A stretch of 64,000 nucleotides of DNA from Parapedobacter soli (lineage in GTDB: Bacteria > Bacteroidota > Bacteroidia > Sphingobacteriales > Sphingobacteriaceae). Where the stretch lies: positions 1 through 64,000 of the forward strand of contig NZ_JAMXAY010000002.1 of NCBI RefSeq assembly GCF_025460835.1. Reading direction: 5' to 3'. Shown here piece by piece: positions 1 to 10,420 of the stretch (its first letter is position 1; every line of letters begins with the position of its first letter). Under the pieces are notes generated by a model. That model saw only the letters and a program-made list of their open reading frames with translations. It had not been told where the DNA came from and ran no database searches. Position numbers and translations under genes: made by a program.

Positions 1-87
1 TGGTTGATCAGCTAATTTAGCCATACAAATCGTCATAGAACCGTATTTTTTGATATTTTGTAACTTGCCACCATCAAAGTAAAGTAA

Positions 88-1860
88 ATGACCTACGGAG
101 AAAAGCTGGCTGCAATCCGCGGCCTGATGAAAGAAAAGCACATCGACGCCTACTTGATCCCCTCATCTGACCCGCATGTCAGTGAATATCTGCCAGATCG
201 TTATAAATGCATCGCTTGGGCATCGGGTTTCACGGGTTCGGCCGGTACTTTAGCCATAACCCAATCGTTTGCCGGTCTTTGGACCGATTCCCGGTATTTC
301 GTTCAAGCTCGCGAGCAGCTGGCGGGGAGTGGCTATGAGTTGGTAGAGTTAACTGTTCAACATGCGGCAGAGTATGCCGACTGGTTAGCGGAAAACTTAC
401 CCCGGGGTACTATTGTGGCTTTCGATGGGTGGTTAATGTCTGCTGCATTGGCTGCCGCAGTTCAGCAACGATTGCTTGTTGCTGGGATAGAAGTAATAAA
501 CGATATAGACCTGCTAACTCCGATCTGGCATAGTCGCCCCGCGTTACCCCAAAATCCGGTATATTTACTTGAAGAAACCATCACCGGTGAAACGACTGCT
601 TCTAAGCTTGCGAGGGTGCGTGTGGAAATAACGAAGAGCCATGTCGATGCCCACCTCATCTCGTCGCTGGACGATATCGCTTGGTTACTGAATATGAGGG
701 GTAGCGATGTTGTTTGTAACCCCGTGGCATTGGCATTCCTGCTGGTTACGCCGGCTGATGCGATATTATTTGTCGATCAGGTAAAGCTATCGCCAAGGGA
801 ACGTGCTGAGCTTCTTGCAGGGGGAGTTGAAATAGCCGATTATGCAGCGGTAGAAGGTTACCTGCGGCGTTTATCCGGTAAGACATTTCTGCTCGACCCC
901 AGGCGCACCTGCAGCCATGTGTATGACATATTGCTGCCCAATGTGCGGGAGTCGAGTAACCCCACCACACGCTTCAAGGCGGTGAAGAATGATGTGGAGA
1001 TAGCCCATATTCGCGAAACAATGGTGAAAGACGGGGTGGCACTCACACGCTTTTTCAAATGGTTGGAAGAGACCATGGGTAAGGAAGAAACTGTTACGGA
1101 ACTATCTATTGCTGAACGGTTGAGGCAATTCCGATCCGAGCAGAGTGGTTTCGTAGGCGAAAGCTTCGATACCATTGCCGGATACCGCGCCCATGGTGCA
1201 CTGCCGCATTATAAAGCCACCACTGCCAGCGACAGCGAATTGCAACCTAATGGTTTGTTGTTGATTGATTCAGGAGGACAGTACCGAACCGGTACGACCG
1301 ATATTACCCGCGTGGTATCGTTGGGTAATTGCACTGCTGAGGAACGGGTAGACTACACGCTTGTGCTCAAAGCGATGATTGAGGGGTGCACTGCGGTTTT
1401 CCCCCGTGGAACCCGGGGCTATCAGATTGATGCTATCACGCGGAAACCTCTTTGGGATGAGTTGCGCAATTACGGCCACGGCACGGGCCATGGCGTGGGC
1501 TTTTTCCTCAATGTGCATGAAGGGCCGCATACATTCAACGGGGCGGCTGTGGATGTGCCGGTGGAGCTAGGGATGGTGACGTCCATTGAGCCAGGTTTAT
1601 ACCGTGAGGGTGTTTATGGTATCCGTATCGAGAACCTGGTACTGAGTGTCGGCCATGCCGACACGTCGTTCGGATCCTTTGTGGCGTTTGAAACACTGAC
1701 TATCTGCTATATCGATACGCAGTTGGTGGATAGATCCCTGCTCGATACGAAGCATGTAACATGGTTGAATGCATACCATGAAATGGTTTATCGCCGCTTG
1801 GAACCTTATCTTACGGCGGAGGAGCAATTGTGGTTAGCGAAAAAAACAAAGGCTATTTAG
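88..1860 (+). CDS. Xaa-Pro aminopeptidase (aminopeptidase P, M24B)
   Basis: Removes an N-terminal residue that precedes proline. This is the long form of aminopeptidase P (590 aa): two creatinase-type N-terminal domains, then the pita-bread M24 catalytic domain and a short C-terminal extension. All five metal ligands are readable as D394, D405, H468, E501 and E515 (motifs IDSGG, TTDIT, GHGTGHGVG, SIEPGLY, IRIEN), so an active dinuclear enzyme is expected. No signal peptide is seen, so it should be cytoplasmic. It stands alone; the next gene is on the other strand about 350 bp away. The start is the ATG after an A-rich leader, giving the full creatinase domain. Confidence 0.95.
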   Translation: MTYGEKLAAIRGLMKEKHIDAYLIPSSDPHVSEYLPDRYKCIAWASGFTGSAGTLAITQSFAGLWTDSRYFVQAREQLAGSGYELVELTVQHAAEYADWLAENLPRGTIVAFDGWLMSAALAAAVQQRLLVAGIEVINDIDLLTPIWHSRPALPQNPVYLLEETITGETTASKLARVRVEITKSHVDAHLISSLDDIAWLLNMRGSDVVCNPVALAFLLVTPADAILFVDQVKLSPRERAELLAGGVEIADYAAVEGYLRRLSGKTFLLDPRRTCSHVYDILLPNVRESSNPTTRFKAVKNDVEIAHIRETMVKDGVALTRFFKWLEETMGKEETVTELSIAERLRQFRSEQSGFVGESFDTIAGYRAHGALPHYKATTASDSELQPNGLLLIDSGGQYRTGTTDITRVVSLGNCTAEERVDYTLVLKAMIEGCTAVFPRGTRGYQIDAITRKPLWDELRNYGHGTGHGVGFFLNVHEGPHTFNGAAVDVPVELGMVTSIEPGLYREGVYGIRIENLVLSVGHADTSFGSFVAFETLTICYIDTQLVDRSLLDTKHVTWLNAYHEMVYRRLEPYLTAEEQLWLAKKTKAI

Positions 1861-2210
1861 TTTCAGGTTAGCCCAAAAAATGGAAGAGCCGGTTACCGGG
1901 CGGCAACCAGCTTCTTCCTACCTATTAAAACAAACCAAAATCTTTGGTGGCCTGATGGCCGATATGTATCTTTACTTTATAAAAACAGTAGCTTTTGCAG
2001 ATGCTAAATCATTCCATCTACGGCCTGCCACTGCTGCAAACATATAATTAAAATTCAATTTCTCATAGTTAAAAAATGTTAAAATGTTTATTTTTTCATT
2101 TTATGACTTGTCATTTGAACCAACTGGTTTGAAGCATCATCGGCATATTTCAGTCTTTTTGTTTTGCTAATTCTATTTAGCATGCTGAGGTAGACAGTTT
2201 ATCCAGTAAT
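1861..2210. other. intergenic region with hairpin
   Basis: No gene is visible in this AT-rich gap between two converging genes. An imperfect hairpin at 1882-1918 (GGAAGAGCCGGTT pairing with AACCAGCTTCTTCC) lies just after the aminopeptidase stop. It has no T-run behind it, so it may be a processing or weak termination structure rather than a classical terminator. Confidence 0.5.
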
Positions 2211-3794
2211 TTATTTTTCCGGCCTATATTTATGCGATAGGGGGATAAATCGTGCAGATAAATCAGGATCTGCCATGTCTTTGTCAAACGGATACATGGG
2301 ACGGTTTATGCGTTTATAGGGCAGTCCTATCAAATTCTGGTCTACACCGCCGACAGTAAGTGCCATGACCCAGTCGCCGCGCATGTCGTAAAGTTCAGGT
2401 ACGAGGTAGCCGATTTTCACCATTAGGATATCGGCTTCCCGAGGGGTGAGGTCGAGGTCCGTAAAATCTTTTTCATAGTGATAAGGCTTACGTTTTTTGG
2501 TGACGATAATATAGTTGTTATCGATTTTTACGACGACTTCCACTTCGGCATCGCGATCGCCCGATTTGATAGCATGTACGATGCCTTTCAGCCGCAACGG
2601 GGGTGCAAATCGGTTATCTACGAGAGCGCCCACCATCCCGTCCACGGGGTTTCCTACGCCGGCCTGCAAAGCTTTTTCTATCAGGTCGGGCCCCGGAAGT
2701 GACGCATAGATAAAGGTGGGCCCATCTGCTGCTTTAAACGCCTTGTGCGCAAGTACGTCCATCAGTGTTTTGGTTACGTCCCCCGCACCGCCCGCCGTAG
2801 GGTTGTCGCCCATGTCGCTGATGATAAAGGGTTTTTTGTCGCTATTTGTGGCCATATCCAAAGCGTTTTCCAAGGTCGTCGTAGGTGCCACGAAGTCGAA
2901 GTCGTGGCGTGACTGCCAGAATTTTTCAGCCAGTTCTTCGGCCGTTTCTTTGACTTTGATACTATCATCGCCGACAGCCATGACATATCCGTGGTTGCGC
3001 GGTTCATCGGCCCACGGATATCCCATCCAAATGGCGGCATCTACCACACCTTCCTGCGCAGCAGCCGGTTCTACGGCAGCATAGAGGCTTTTCCCGGGTT
3101 CAATACGCGTGCTGGTCTGTTCGCCGGGCAGAAGGATAGGGATGGGGACCCATGCCTTGTAGGCAGGTTTTCCGGTACCCGCTATCAACCTATCCACCAG
3201 GTTTTGCGCGGCCCGTTGTTTGGTCTCCATGGCATCTTCATGAGGTGCCAGGCGGTAGCAGGTAATCAGGTCCGAGTATGCAGCAAGTGGTTCCGTGACA
3301 TGACCGTGTAAATCCATACTGGTCGAAATAACCGTTTGGGGTCCCACCACTTCGCGTATCCGTGTGATGAGATTGCCCTCGGCATCGTCGAGGCCGACGA
3401 CGCTCATGGCGCCATGAATATCAAGAAACAGGCCGTCATACGGTGTATGCCTCTTTAGCGAGTCCAGCATCTCGCTTACCAATGCCTCGTATGCTTCAGG
3501 GGTAACAGCGCCACCGGGGATTGCTTTTCCGGTAAGTGTGGGCACCCATTCGGCGGCATCGCGGAGTGCGGAGCCTTCGTGGAAAAACGGATAATAGTCA
3601 AATATTTCAGCGCCCCTCCTGGGGTGGAAGGCCGCCGCATCGGTAGTGGCTGGTGAGAAGGTGCTCGATTCGATGGCGAGCCCGGCAATGGCAATCTTGG
3701 GTTTTTTAGATTTATTGCCTGTATTTTGGCAGCCTACCCATGCCGAGGCCATGATGGCTGCAAAAATCAATCGGATGGCGGTGTTCGTTTTCAT
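2211..3794 (-). CDS. M81 family metallopeptidase (MlrC/microcystinase C-like), lipoprotein
   Basis: Member of the M81/MlrC family, zinc peptidases known from microcystin breakdown but widespread with unknown natural substrates. The protein (527 aa) has a lipoprotein signal ending WVGC, so it probably sits on the periplasmic side or the outer membrane. Histidine motifs typical of the family follow: DIHGAM (about residue 127), MDLHGHVT (about 162) and APHEDAMET (about 183). The C-terminal MlrC domain is present. It is the last of four same-strand genes (ROK, susC, susD, M81) but a strong terminator separates it from susD, so it may have its own promoter or depend on read-through. Substrate cannot be told from sequence. 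Confidence 0.88.
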   Translation of the reverse strand: MKTNTAIRLIFAAIMASAWVGCQNTGNKSKKPKIAIAGLAIESSTFSPATTDAAAFHPRRGAEIFDYYPFFHEGSALRDAAEWVPTLTGKAIPGGAVTPEAYEALVSEMLDSLKRHTPYDGLFLDIHGAMSVVGLDDAEGNLITRIREVVGPQTVISTSMDLHGHVTEPLAAYSDLITCYRLAPHEDAMETKQRAAQNLVDRLIAGTGKPAYKAWVPIPILLPGEQTSTRIEPGKSLYAAVEPAAAQEGVVDAAIWMGYPWADEPRNHGYVMAVGDDSIKVKETAEELAEKFWQSRHDFDFVAPTTTLENALDMATNSDKKPFIISDMGDNPTAGGAGDVTKTLMDVLAHKAFKAADGPTFIYASLPGPDLIEKALQAGVGNPVDGMVGALVDNRFAPPLRLKGIVHAIKSGDRDAEVEVVVKIDNNYIIVTKKRKPYHYEKDFTDLDLTPREADILMVKIGYLVPELYDMRGDWVMALTVGGVDQNLIGLPYKRINRPMYPFDKDMADPDLSARFIPLSHKYRPEK

Positions 3795-3833
3795 CTATGA
3801 TATAATTGAGTTTGTTGACTCCGTGCTGTAAAA

Positions 3834-3866
3834 AGAAAAGCCACCCACTGGCGGAGTGGCTTTTCT
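3834..3866 (-). terminator. intrinsic terminator after susD
   Basis: An 11-bp perfect stem (AGAAAAGCCAC paired with GTGGCTTTTCT) with an 11-nt loop lies between susD and the M81 gene. On the minus strand the stem is followed by more T residues, which fits a Rho-independent terminator for the susC-susD transcript. Confidence 0.8.
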
Positions 3867-3887
3867 AATCGCATGTTTGGGCAAGTA

Positions 3888-5456
3888 TCAATTAACGTCC
3901 CAGAAGAGTTTCGTGTTTACGTTATCATTTGCTTGGACAGCTTGGTAATTCGCACCGTTATAGGTAGGTTCAGACGTAGGCAGATTCCATTTTACAGGTA
4001 CTGTTTTCTGCATGTCAGAAGCGTCTACCCGGAATTCAAAAGTTGGAAAGTCCAAACGTCTATTCTCCGCCCATGATTCGAGGGGCTGTATGATGTTAAA
4101 ATGCAACCATTTTTGAGTGGCAATGAGTTGGATGATGTCTGTGCCCCACCCAATGTTGGAGATATAGGCGTTTATCGCAGCTGTGGTAGGCGCATCGGCA
4201 GCAGCAGTTGTGTTGTCGTTACTAACCGCTCTGATGTCTTGGACAAGTTGGATGGACTCTTTGATGCCTGTTTCAAACGTGTTCTTTGCGTTCGTGGTAT
4301 TCCCATTCCTAGCATAGTATTCCGATAGGAGGAAATTGACCTCTGAAGCCGTGATGATAATGCCCGGGAAGTATTGATTCCTAGAATACGTAGACCGGTT
4401 ATAGATGGAAATTACACCATCATTAATCAACGCGGACTGCACCGTATTTGTTAGTGATTGATCGAGCCCTTCAAATTCACCTTCAGCTTCAGCTCCCGGC
4501 TCGAAAATAAACGGAAGCCTAGGGTCCTCATTGGTTAACATGTGGTCAATCATCACTTTACCTGCGATGTTGGCATTCCAGCTTTCTATACCGTCGCGCA
4601 GTCCGTTGGAGTTAATACCTGTTTCATGGCTGAATATATCGATTTGGATATTGTCTTCATTCGTTAAAACCAACGGATTCGCAGACGGGTTGTTGACGAT
4701 ATCTGCTAGTTCCTGTTGCGCACGAGCAGAAAAGGAGGAAGCGTCAGATACCCGGGTCAGCATGCGTAACCTTAATGAGTTACAATATTTTTTCCACGAA
4801 TCCAAGTCTCCATTGTTGATAAGGTCTTGGGTTGAGAAGCTGTTTTGGATAGTGGAAGGGATGGTTAACGAATTCAGCTCCGTGCTGATTGCTTTCAGGT
4901 CATCCAACATCGTGTTATAGATGTCTTCTGCACTGTCGTATGCAGGGTAGGAAACCGTGTAGTCTCCACCGTTTGCATTCAATGTGCCCGCCTCCGTCCA
5001 GGGGATATCACCGTGGAGGTCGATAATCTGCTGGGTTTGGTCGTAGAAGAAAATCTTGGCAGCTAAGTAAAAAATACGTTTTTCTTGCTGTTCTTCCACG
5101 GGGGCATTATTATACACGTTCTCGAGTTCCCTGAATTGCGCTAGACCACTATAATAGGTTCCCCATCGGTCGGAAATTGCCGCAGCACCTGGCGAGAGTT
5201 GGTTCGCTTCATTTACCCAGCCAGTAGCCTGGACGTAACGAATAGCGGTTGTGCGCAGGATGACGAAATAATTCCAATAACTGGGGACAACAAGTTCGCG
5301 ATAGGAATAGAGCATTCCGGCAAATTGTTTGTCTATGGTAACTTCCGTTACTTTCGAGGGGTCGCGATAAAACTCATCAAAGGAGGATTTTTTACACGAC
5401 GTAATGATAATAGAAGAGACTGTGAATAGTCCTAATATGATAAGATACTTTTTCAT
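3888..5456 (-). CDS. SusD/RagB family outer-membrane lipoprotein
   Basis: Surface nutrient-binding partner of the SusC channel encoded just upstream. The 522-aa protein has a lipoprotein signal (lipobox IITSC near residue 20) and the helical SusD-like fold pattern: an N-terminal region with VTIDKQFAGMLYSYRE, TPR-like helices, and a C-terminal FxWD-free end typical of the SusD-like_2 subfamily. It forms a pair with the following SusC, separated by about 75 bp. The ligand cannot be inferred with confidence; an M81 peptidase downstream hints at a peptide-like substrate rather than a polysaccharide, since no glycoside hydrolase is adjacent. Confidence 0.93.
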   Translation of the reverse strand: MKKYLIILGLFTVSSIIITSCKKSSFDEFYRDPSKVTEVTIDKQFAGMLYSYRELVVPSYWNYFVILRTTAIRYVQATGWVNEANQLSPGAAAISDRWGTYYSGLAQFRELENVYNNAPVEEQQEKRIFYLAAKIFFYDQTQQIIDLHGDIPWTEAGTLNANGGDYTVSYPAYDSAEDIYNTMLDDLKAISTELNSLTIPSTIQNSFSTQDLINNGDLDSWKKYCNSLRLRMLTRVSDASSFSARAQQELADIVNNPSANPLVLTNEDNIQIDIFSHETGINSNGLRDGIESWNANIAGKVMIDHMLTNEDPRLPFIFEPGAEAEGEFEGLDQSLTNTVQSALINDGVISIYNRSTYSRNQYFPGIIITASEVNFLLSEYYARNGNTTNAKNTFETGIKESIQLVQDIRAVSNDNTTAAADAPTTAAINAYISNIGWGTDIIQLIATQKWLHFNIIQPLESWAENRRLDFPTFEFRVDASDMQKTVPVKWNLPTSEPTYNGANYQAVQANDNVNTKLFWDVN

Positions 5457-5531
5457 TTTATTGTTTTTTCTATGTGAGCTATGAGACTTGCATGAATGAG
5501 TCCAATCATGTAGGTCTCTTTTTGCTATTTC

Positions 5532-8500
5532 TTAGAAACTTGCGCGTAACATGGCACCAAATGTTCGGGTAGCGGGGCTCGTGCCTGCATTGGAAACCTG
5601 GTTAATCCAATTTGATCCGCCGGTCATCTGTTCTGGGTCGAGATCCTTTATAGAGCGATAAAGGAAAAAGAGGTTCCGTCCGAATATAGACAATTGCAGA
5701 TTTTCGGCTCCTAATTTTGCAGCTATCGACCTAGGCAAACGATACCCTAACGACAGTTCACGCATTTTGATGTAGTTATTTTTTTGTACATATAGTTCGT
5801 AGCGAGAATACGAATACTGTGGTCCCCCCCAGTTATAGGTGTTCGCATAATACGACACTTGTGATATGATATTTGTATTGGTAGTGCCGTCGGATAGTAC
5901 ACCATCCATCAACATGCCGTCGTGAAAGACTTTTTCGCCATTCGGACCGGAGGTGCCCGTGAAAGCGACACCTTTACCGTTAGCATCGACATAATAACTG
6001 ATGCCGCCGTGGGCCTCATCCATATAATTAAGGCTTTCTTCGGTTAAACCGCGGCTGGTCATCCAGTTTATGCCGGTCGGCATCACATGGCCACCCCATC
6101 GGAAGTCGATTAACGCGTCCAATGTGAGGTTCTTGTATGTGAATGTGTTGATAAAACCACCAACTACTTTCGGCATCGCATTCCCGGCTTTAATCCAAGA
6201 ATCCGCATCTAATTGATAGAGCCCGTTGTCCATCACAATTTTCCTGCCCTGTTCGTCGGTTGCAACGGGGTGAACCATGATATCCCCCATAGGCTCACCC
6301 ACTTTTGATATCAATTGTGCTGCGGCGCCGTCATAGTCCCGATGGAGTAACTCGCTTGCCCCGCCGGGTAATTCTTCAACGATATTGCGGTTCATGGCGA
6401 AGTTCAAGATCGAGTTCCATTGGAAGTCGCTGGTGCTTACGGGTGTGCCATTAATCACGAACTCCCAGCCTTTGTTACGTAGCGTGCCCACATTGGCCAG
6501 GATAGACGAAGCTCCGGTAGAGATGGGCAGGGTATAGTTGAGGATTTGATCCTTGATTTGCCCGTTGTAATAGTTGATTTCAAGGCCCAAGCGATAATTA
6601 AGCAAACGTGCCTCTAACCCAAATTCGACTTCTCGTTTGGTTTCCGGTTTTATGGTCTCATTGCCAAAGGAAGAGGTAGGCACATTGGTATAAAGCACGG
6701 CAGTGCCGGTGCCCTGGTTACCGAGTGTACTTTGTGAATAGCTCAAAGCACTTTGATAAATCGTTGGGTAATTACCCACAATACCCCAGGATCCCCGTAC
6801 CTTGACTTGGTCGAAGGCCGAAGGGAGCGTAAATGCATCAGACAGGATTAAGCTGGAGTTGACGGAAGGGTATACCACTACGTTGTTATCCGGGTGCATC
6901 GTCGAGATGCGCTCGCGCCGCACGGTACCTTCCACAAACCAGAAATCCTTCACATTGGCGCGGAGCATGCCGAAGACGGCGTCGCGGAGCATATTGCGGC
7001 GATAGTTATAACGAGAGTTGAACGATGTTAAGTTTACTGAAGCGTTCAAGTCGAACCAATCGCGTACACTAAGGCCGCCGTTGGTTTCCCGTTGGGAGTA
7101 GGCTTCCTCGTTTTTCGTAGCTGTATAGCCCGCCATGGCACCCATTTTCAGATCTGGAGTAATCTGTTTTTCGTATGTGGCGAGCAGGTCCGCATAGTAC
7201 ACGCTGCCGTTCATCTGGCCTAGGCCGAAATAGCCACTATTGCCATACGCCAACGGGATTCTGTTCGGTTCCTTGTCATCCGTTTTCATTGCGGTAAGGT
7301 CTGCCGAGAAACGGCCACGTACCGATAAGTCGGATGTGATTTGCCATGTATTGGTGAATGAGCCTATAAGACGATTGGAAAATTCGTTGTATTGTTTAGC
7401 CTTCACATGCCACATATAATCAAGTACATCACCCCGGTAACCATTATAAATGATATTTTCTTCGGGGGTTAAACTCTGGTCAGTTCCGGTAACGAACCGG
7501 TAGCCGAGGCTTGTTTGATACTTGTTGATATACCATTCGGGATTGTCAAATGTAGAAATCATCCCCGTAAAGTTGTTGATAAGCCTGTCTGTCAAAAACG
7601 GGCGATTGTACGTGTGCTGATTCACGAAGTTAACCATCACGTCTGTCGTGAACTTTTCTCCCAACTGGAATGTGCTGTTGAAATTGGCAATATTCCGTTT
7701 ATTGTATGAGTCAAGCGACGTCATCTGGTTATCTTGGCGTGTCACAGAAAAACGCGTATTGGAATTATCGGATGCGTGGCTCAGCGCAACATTCAGGATC
7801 GTATTGTTGGGGTTGTTGAAAAACTTGCTATATGCATTTTGTGCTTCATATGGCCTTATTTGACCATCCCAAGAGAGAATGGGCTCGCCATCGAATTTAG
7901 GGCCGAAATTCAGGCTGGTATTGGCCGGAGCCCTCGTTTCAGTGATGCCGTCACCATCTAAGTCGTAATAGAAAAACATATCGTCCGATTGTCCGATGTC
8001 GGCGTATGAAGGGTCGTATCCGGCACCTCTTACATCTTGGAAACGAGGCAGGTAAGCAATTTTATCATTGGTGTATGTTGCGTTGAAGTCAATGGAGAAC
8101 TGCTTGCCACCCTTGCCGGACTTGGTCGTTACCAGCACAACGCCGTTCATTGCTTCTGATCCATAAAGCGCTGCGGCAGAGGCTCCTTTTAATACACTGA
8201 TGGATTCGATATCTTCAGGGTTTAAGTCTTCAAGACCGTTGCCGCGTGCACGCTGGTCGCCCCAATAATCGGAATTGTTGAACGATGACTGCCGGATGGG
8301 CACGCCGTCAATGATAACCAAAGGCTGTGAATTGCCCGTGATGGAATTTGTGCCGCGAATGTTGATGTTGACAGCTGATGTAGCCCCACCTGGAGCCGCA
8401 GATATTCGTACGCCCGGTGCTTTGCCGTATAATGCACCGGCAAAATTCGGGCTACCCGTCTTGGTAAGCTCTTCGGCTTCAACAATACTCATGGCATATC

Positions 8501-8870
8501 CAAGTTCTTTGGGTGCGCGCTGTACGCCCAATGCTGTAACAACAACTTCATCCAGTTGGCTGGCATCTTCTTGAAGTGTCACGTTGATGGTGGAAGAGCC
8601 TCCAACCGTGATGGTTTGGCGTACATACCCGATAATGGAGAAAACGATGATTTCCCCTTGAGTAGCTTGGATGGAATAACGTCCATCCGTGTCAGTTTGT
8701 GTTCCCCGGGTGGTGCCCTGTATGGCGACGGTTACCCCGGGTACGGGACCATTTACATCCGTTACCACTCCAGTAACGGTTTGCTGTGCATGGGCGGCAA
8801 TCAGCATACTTGATAGGACGATGATTGCCATGCATAACTTTTTGTACAAAATTCTCATGTTCTGTGTCAT
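5532..8870 (-). CDS. SusC/RagA family TonB-linked outer-membrane transporter
   Basis: TonB-dependent outer-membrane channel of 1112 aa that works with the SusD lipoprotein downstream. Order of parts: signal peptide ending AHAQ, a carboxypeptidase-regulatory-like beta domain (about residues 29-105), the linker DEVVVTALGVQR, the plug domain with IRGTNSITG and VIIDGVP, and the beta-barrel ending in ATRTFGAMLRASF, a C-terminus ending in phenylalanine as expected for BAM insertion. There is no N-terminal signal-transduction (STN) domain, so it does not talk to an anti-sigma factor; control is more likely by the ROK protein. The third internal Met (MRILYKK) is an alternative start. Confidence 0.95.
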   Translation of the reverse strand: MTQNMRILYKKLCMAIIVLSSMLIAAHAQQTVTGVVTDVNGPVPGVTVAIQGTTRGTQTDTDGRYSIQATQGEIIVFSIIGYVRQTITVGGSSTINVTLQEDASQLDEVVVTALGVQRAPKELGYAMSIVEAEELTKTGSPNFAGALYGKAPGVRISAAPGGATSAVNINIRGTNSITGNSQPLVIIDGVPIRQSSFNNSDYWGDQRARGNGLEDLNPEDIESISVLKGASAAALYGSEAMNGVVLVTTKSGKGGKQFSIDFNATYTNDKIAYLPRFQDVRGAGYDPSYADIGQSDDMFFYYDLDGDGITETRAPANTSLNFGPKFDGEPILSWDGQIRPYEAQNAYSKFFNNPNNTILNVALSHASDNSNTRFSVTRQDNQMTSLDSYNKRNIANFNSTFQLGEKFTTDVMVNFVNQHTYNRPFLTDRLINNFTGMISTFDNPEWYINKYQTSLGYRFVTGTDQSLTPEENIIYNGYRGDVLDYMWHVKAKQYNEFSNRLIGSFTNTWQITSDLSVRGRFSADLTAMKTDDKEPNRIPLAYGNSGYFGLGQMNGSVYYADLLATYEKQITPDLKMGAMAGYTATKNEEAYSQRETNGGLSVRDWFDLNASVNLTSFNSRYNYRRNMLRDAVFGMLRANVKDFWFVEGTVRRERISTMHPDNNVVVYPSVNSSLILSDAFTLPSAFDQVKVRGSWGIVGNYPTIYQSALSYSQSTLGNQGTGTAVLYTNVPTSSFGNETIKPETKREVEFGLEARLLNYRLGLEINYYNGQIKDQILNYTLPISTGASSILANVGTLRNKGWEFVINGTPVSTSDFQWNSILNFAMNRNIVEELPGGASELLHRDYDGAAAQLISKVGEPMGDIMVHPVATDEQGRKIVMDNGLYQLDADSWIKAGNAMPKVVGGFINTFTYKNLTLDALIDFRWGGHVMPTGINWMTSRGLTEESLNYMDEAHGGISYYVDANGKGVAFTGTSGPNGEKVFHDGMLMDGVLSDGTTNTNIISQVSYYANTYNWGGPQYSYSRYELYVQKNNYIKMRELSLGYRLPRSIAAKLGAENLQLSIFGRNLFFLYRSIKDLDPEQMTGGSNWINQVSNAGTSPATRTFGAMLRASF

Positions 8871-8933
8871 TTAGTTGGTTAAAAAAAGGGTTATTGTATC
8901 ATTCTTAAGGTTTACTCTGTTAGCAATATCGTT

Positions 8934-10163
8934 TTAACTTGTTACGGCCTTCGGCTCCTTCTGCAAGCTTGTTTTCATTAATTGATGCGGTTTGCTATTT
9001 TCGATAATTAGGCTTGCAGCCCCTAGTAACTCAGCTTCATACCCTAGGTCAGAGACCACCACGGTTGTGTGTTCTACCAGCTTTGGGATACAGAATTCGT
9101 TAATCGCGCGCTGCACCGGGGGAAGGAGTAACTTGCCGATGGCTGCGCCTCTGCCACTTAAAACAATGCGCTCGGGATTCATGATATGGATGAGGGTAGC
9201 GATACCTTTGCCCATCATGAAGGCCGCATCGGAGATCGCTGAGATGGCCAGCTGGTCGCCTTTGCGTGCCGCATCAATCAGATGGTCGCCTTCCGATTTG
9301 GTAGGTGTGGCAAAAAGCCGTTGAAGGCTTGAAGTGGTGCCTTCGGCTATCGCTCGCTTAGCGTTTTCGACGGCAACGAGCAATGATGCGTCTACTTCCA
9401 TGCAGCCGCGCTTGCCGCAGGAACAAAGTTTATTGCTATGCGAGAGGGGGATGTGGCTAAATTCGCCCGCATAACCATTATGACCCCTGAACAGGCTTCC
9501 GTTTACGATCATGCCCAATCCTATTCCCCAGCCCATATTAACAACCATGACATCCCGCATACCTTTTGCGGCCCCGAAGTGTAGCTCCGCCATGGCGATT
9601 GCACTGGAATCATTTTCTATATATACCGGTAAGCCCAGCCGCTGTGTCAAGCGGTCGCGCAGGCCGAGGTGGTGCTCATCATTTAGAAATGAAGCGTTTA
9701 TTCCTTTCTCCACATCAATGAATCCGGGCATCGCAACGCCTACGCCCACAATGTGCTCGCGCTTTATGTTTGCCGAAGAGGCATACCGGTCAATCGCCAC
9801 ACATAATTGTTGGAAAGCCGCTGCATTATCCTGTAACGGTAAAGAAAAAGCCGTTTCCGGGTGTACCGCTTCGTTCGCCAAGTTATAAACAACGATCCGT
9901 GTGATGAATTGGTCCATCGCTACAGCAATAAAATAGGCTTTGACTTTTTTATTGAGCCGATACGTGACCGCACGCCGCCCCCCGGTAGATGGGGCAAGGC
10001 CATGTTCCACTGCATACCCATCTTTGAGCAATCCGCTGATGATGCTGGTAATATTGGGTACACTTTTATTGGTGTACATGCTCAACTCAGCTACGGAAAG
10101 TGCCCCGTGATAGTAAAGCAGTTTGAAAACGGCTTTTTTTAATTGATCTTGGCGAAGTTTCAC
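8934..10163 (-). CDS. ROK family transcriptional regulator
   Basis: NagC/XylR-type repressor of the ROK family (409 aa). Residues about 8-70 form a winged helix-turn-helix (LSVAELSMYTNKSVPNITSI), followed by the ROK actin-like sugar-binding fold with the zinc site CSCGKRGCME near residue 245 and the preceding GHNGYAGEFSH motif. It is first in the same-strand run ROK-susC-susD and only 63 bp upstream of susC, so it is probably cotranscribed and controls this uptake locus. ROK repressors respond to sugars or sugar phosphates, which argues for a sugar-related ligand even though a peptidase-like gene is last in the run. Confidence 0.93.
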   Translation of the reverse strand: MKLRQDQLKKAVFKLLYYHGALSVAELSMYTNKSVPNITSIISGLLKDGYAVEHGLAPSTGGRRAVTYRLNKKVKAYFIAVAMDQFITRIVVYNLANEAVHPETAFSLPLQDNAAAFQQLCVAIDRYASSANIKREHIVGVGVAMPGFIDVEKGINASFLNDEHHLGLRDRLTQRLGLPVYIENDSSAIAMAELHFGAAKGMRDVMVVNMGWGIGLGMIVNGSLFRGHNGYAGEFSHIPLSHSNKLCSCGKRGCMEVDASLLVAVENAKRAIAEGTTSSLQRLFATPTKSEGDHLIDAARKGDQLAISAISDAAFMMGKGIATLIHIMNPERIVLSGRGAAIGKLLLPPVQRAINEFCIPKLVEHTTVVVSDLGYEAELLGAASLIIENSKPHQLMKTSLQKEPKAVTS

Positions 10164-10420
10164 TGTGCTTGTAACTGCTTATAATGTAATTGTTAATGCA
10201 AACTTAATAAAAAGCAAACCTTCTTTTTTAAAACTTATTAAAAAAAAACATTAAGATGTTGTATAGTGCTTATAATCAGTACAATTAATTTTTATATTGA
10301 TTGTGTGATTGTAACCACGGGTGTTTGCCGGTCATTTTCTCGTACGATTTACCTATTTTTACTCCCCTTAATATAATTTATAACCAAATCAAGGCTATTC
10401 AATTCGGAATCGGATTGCTT

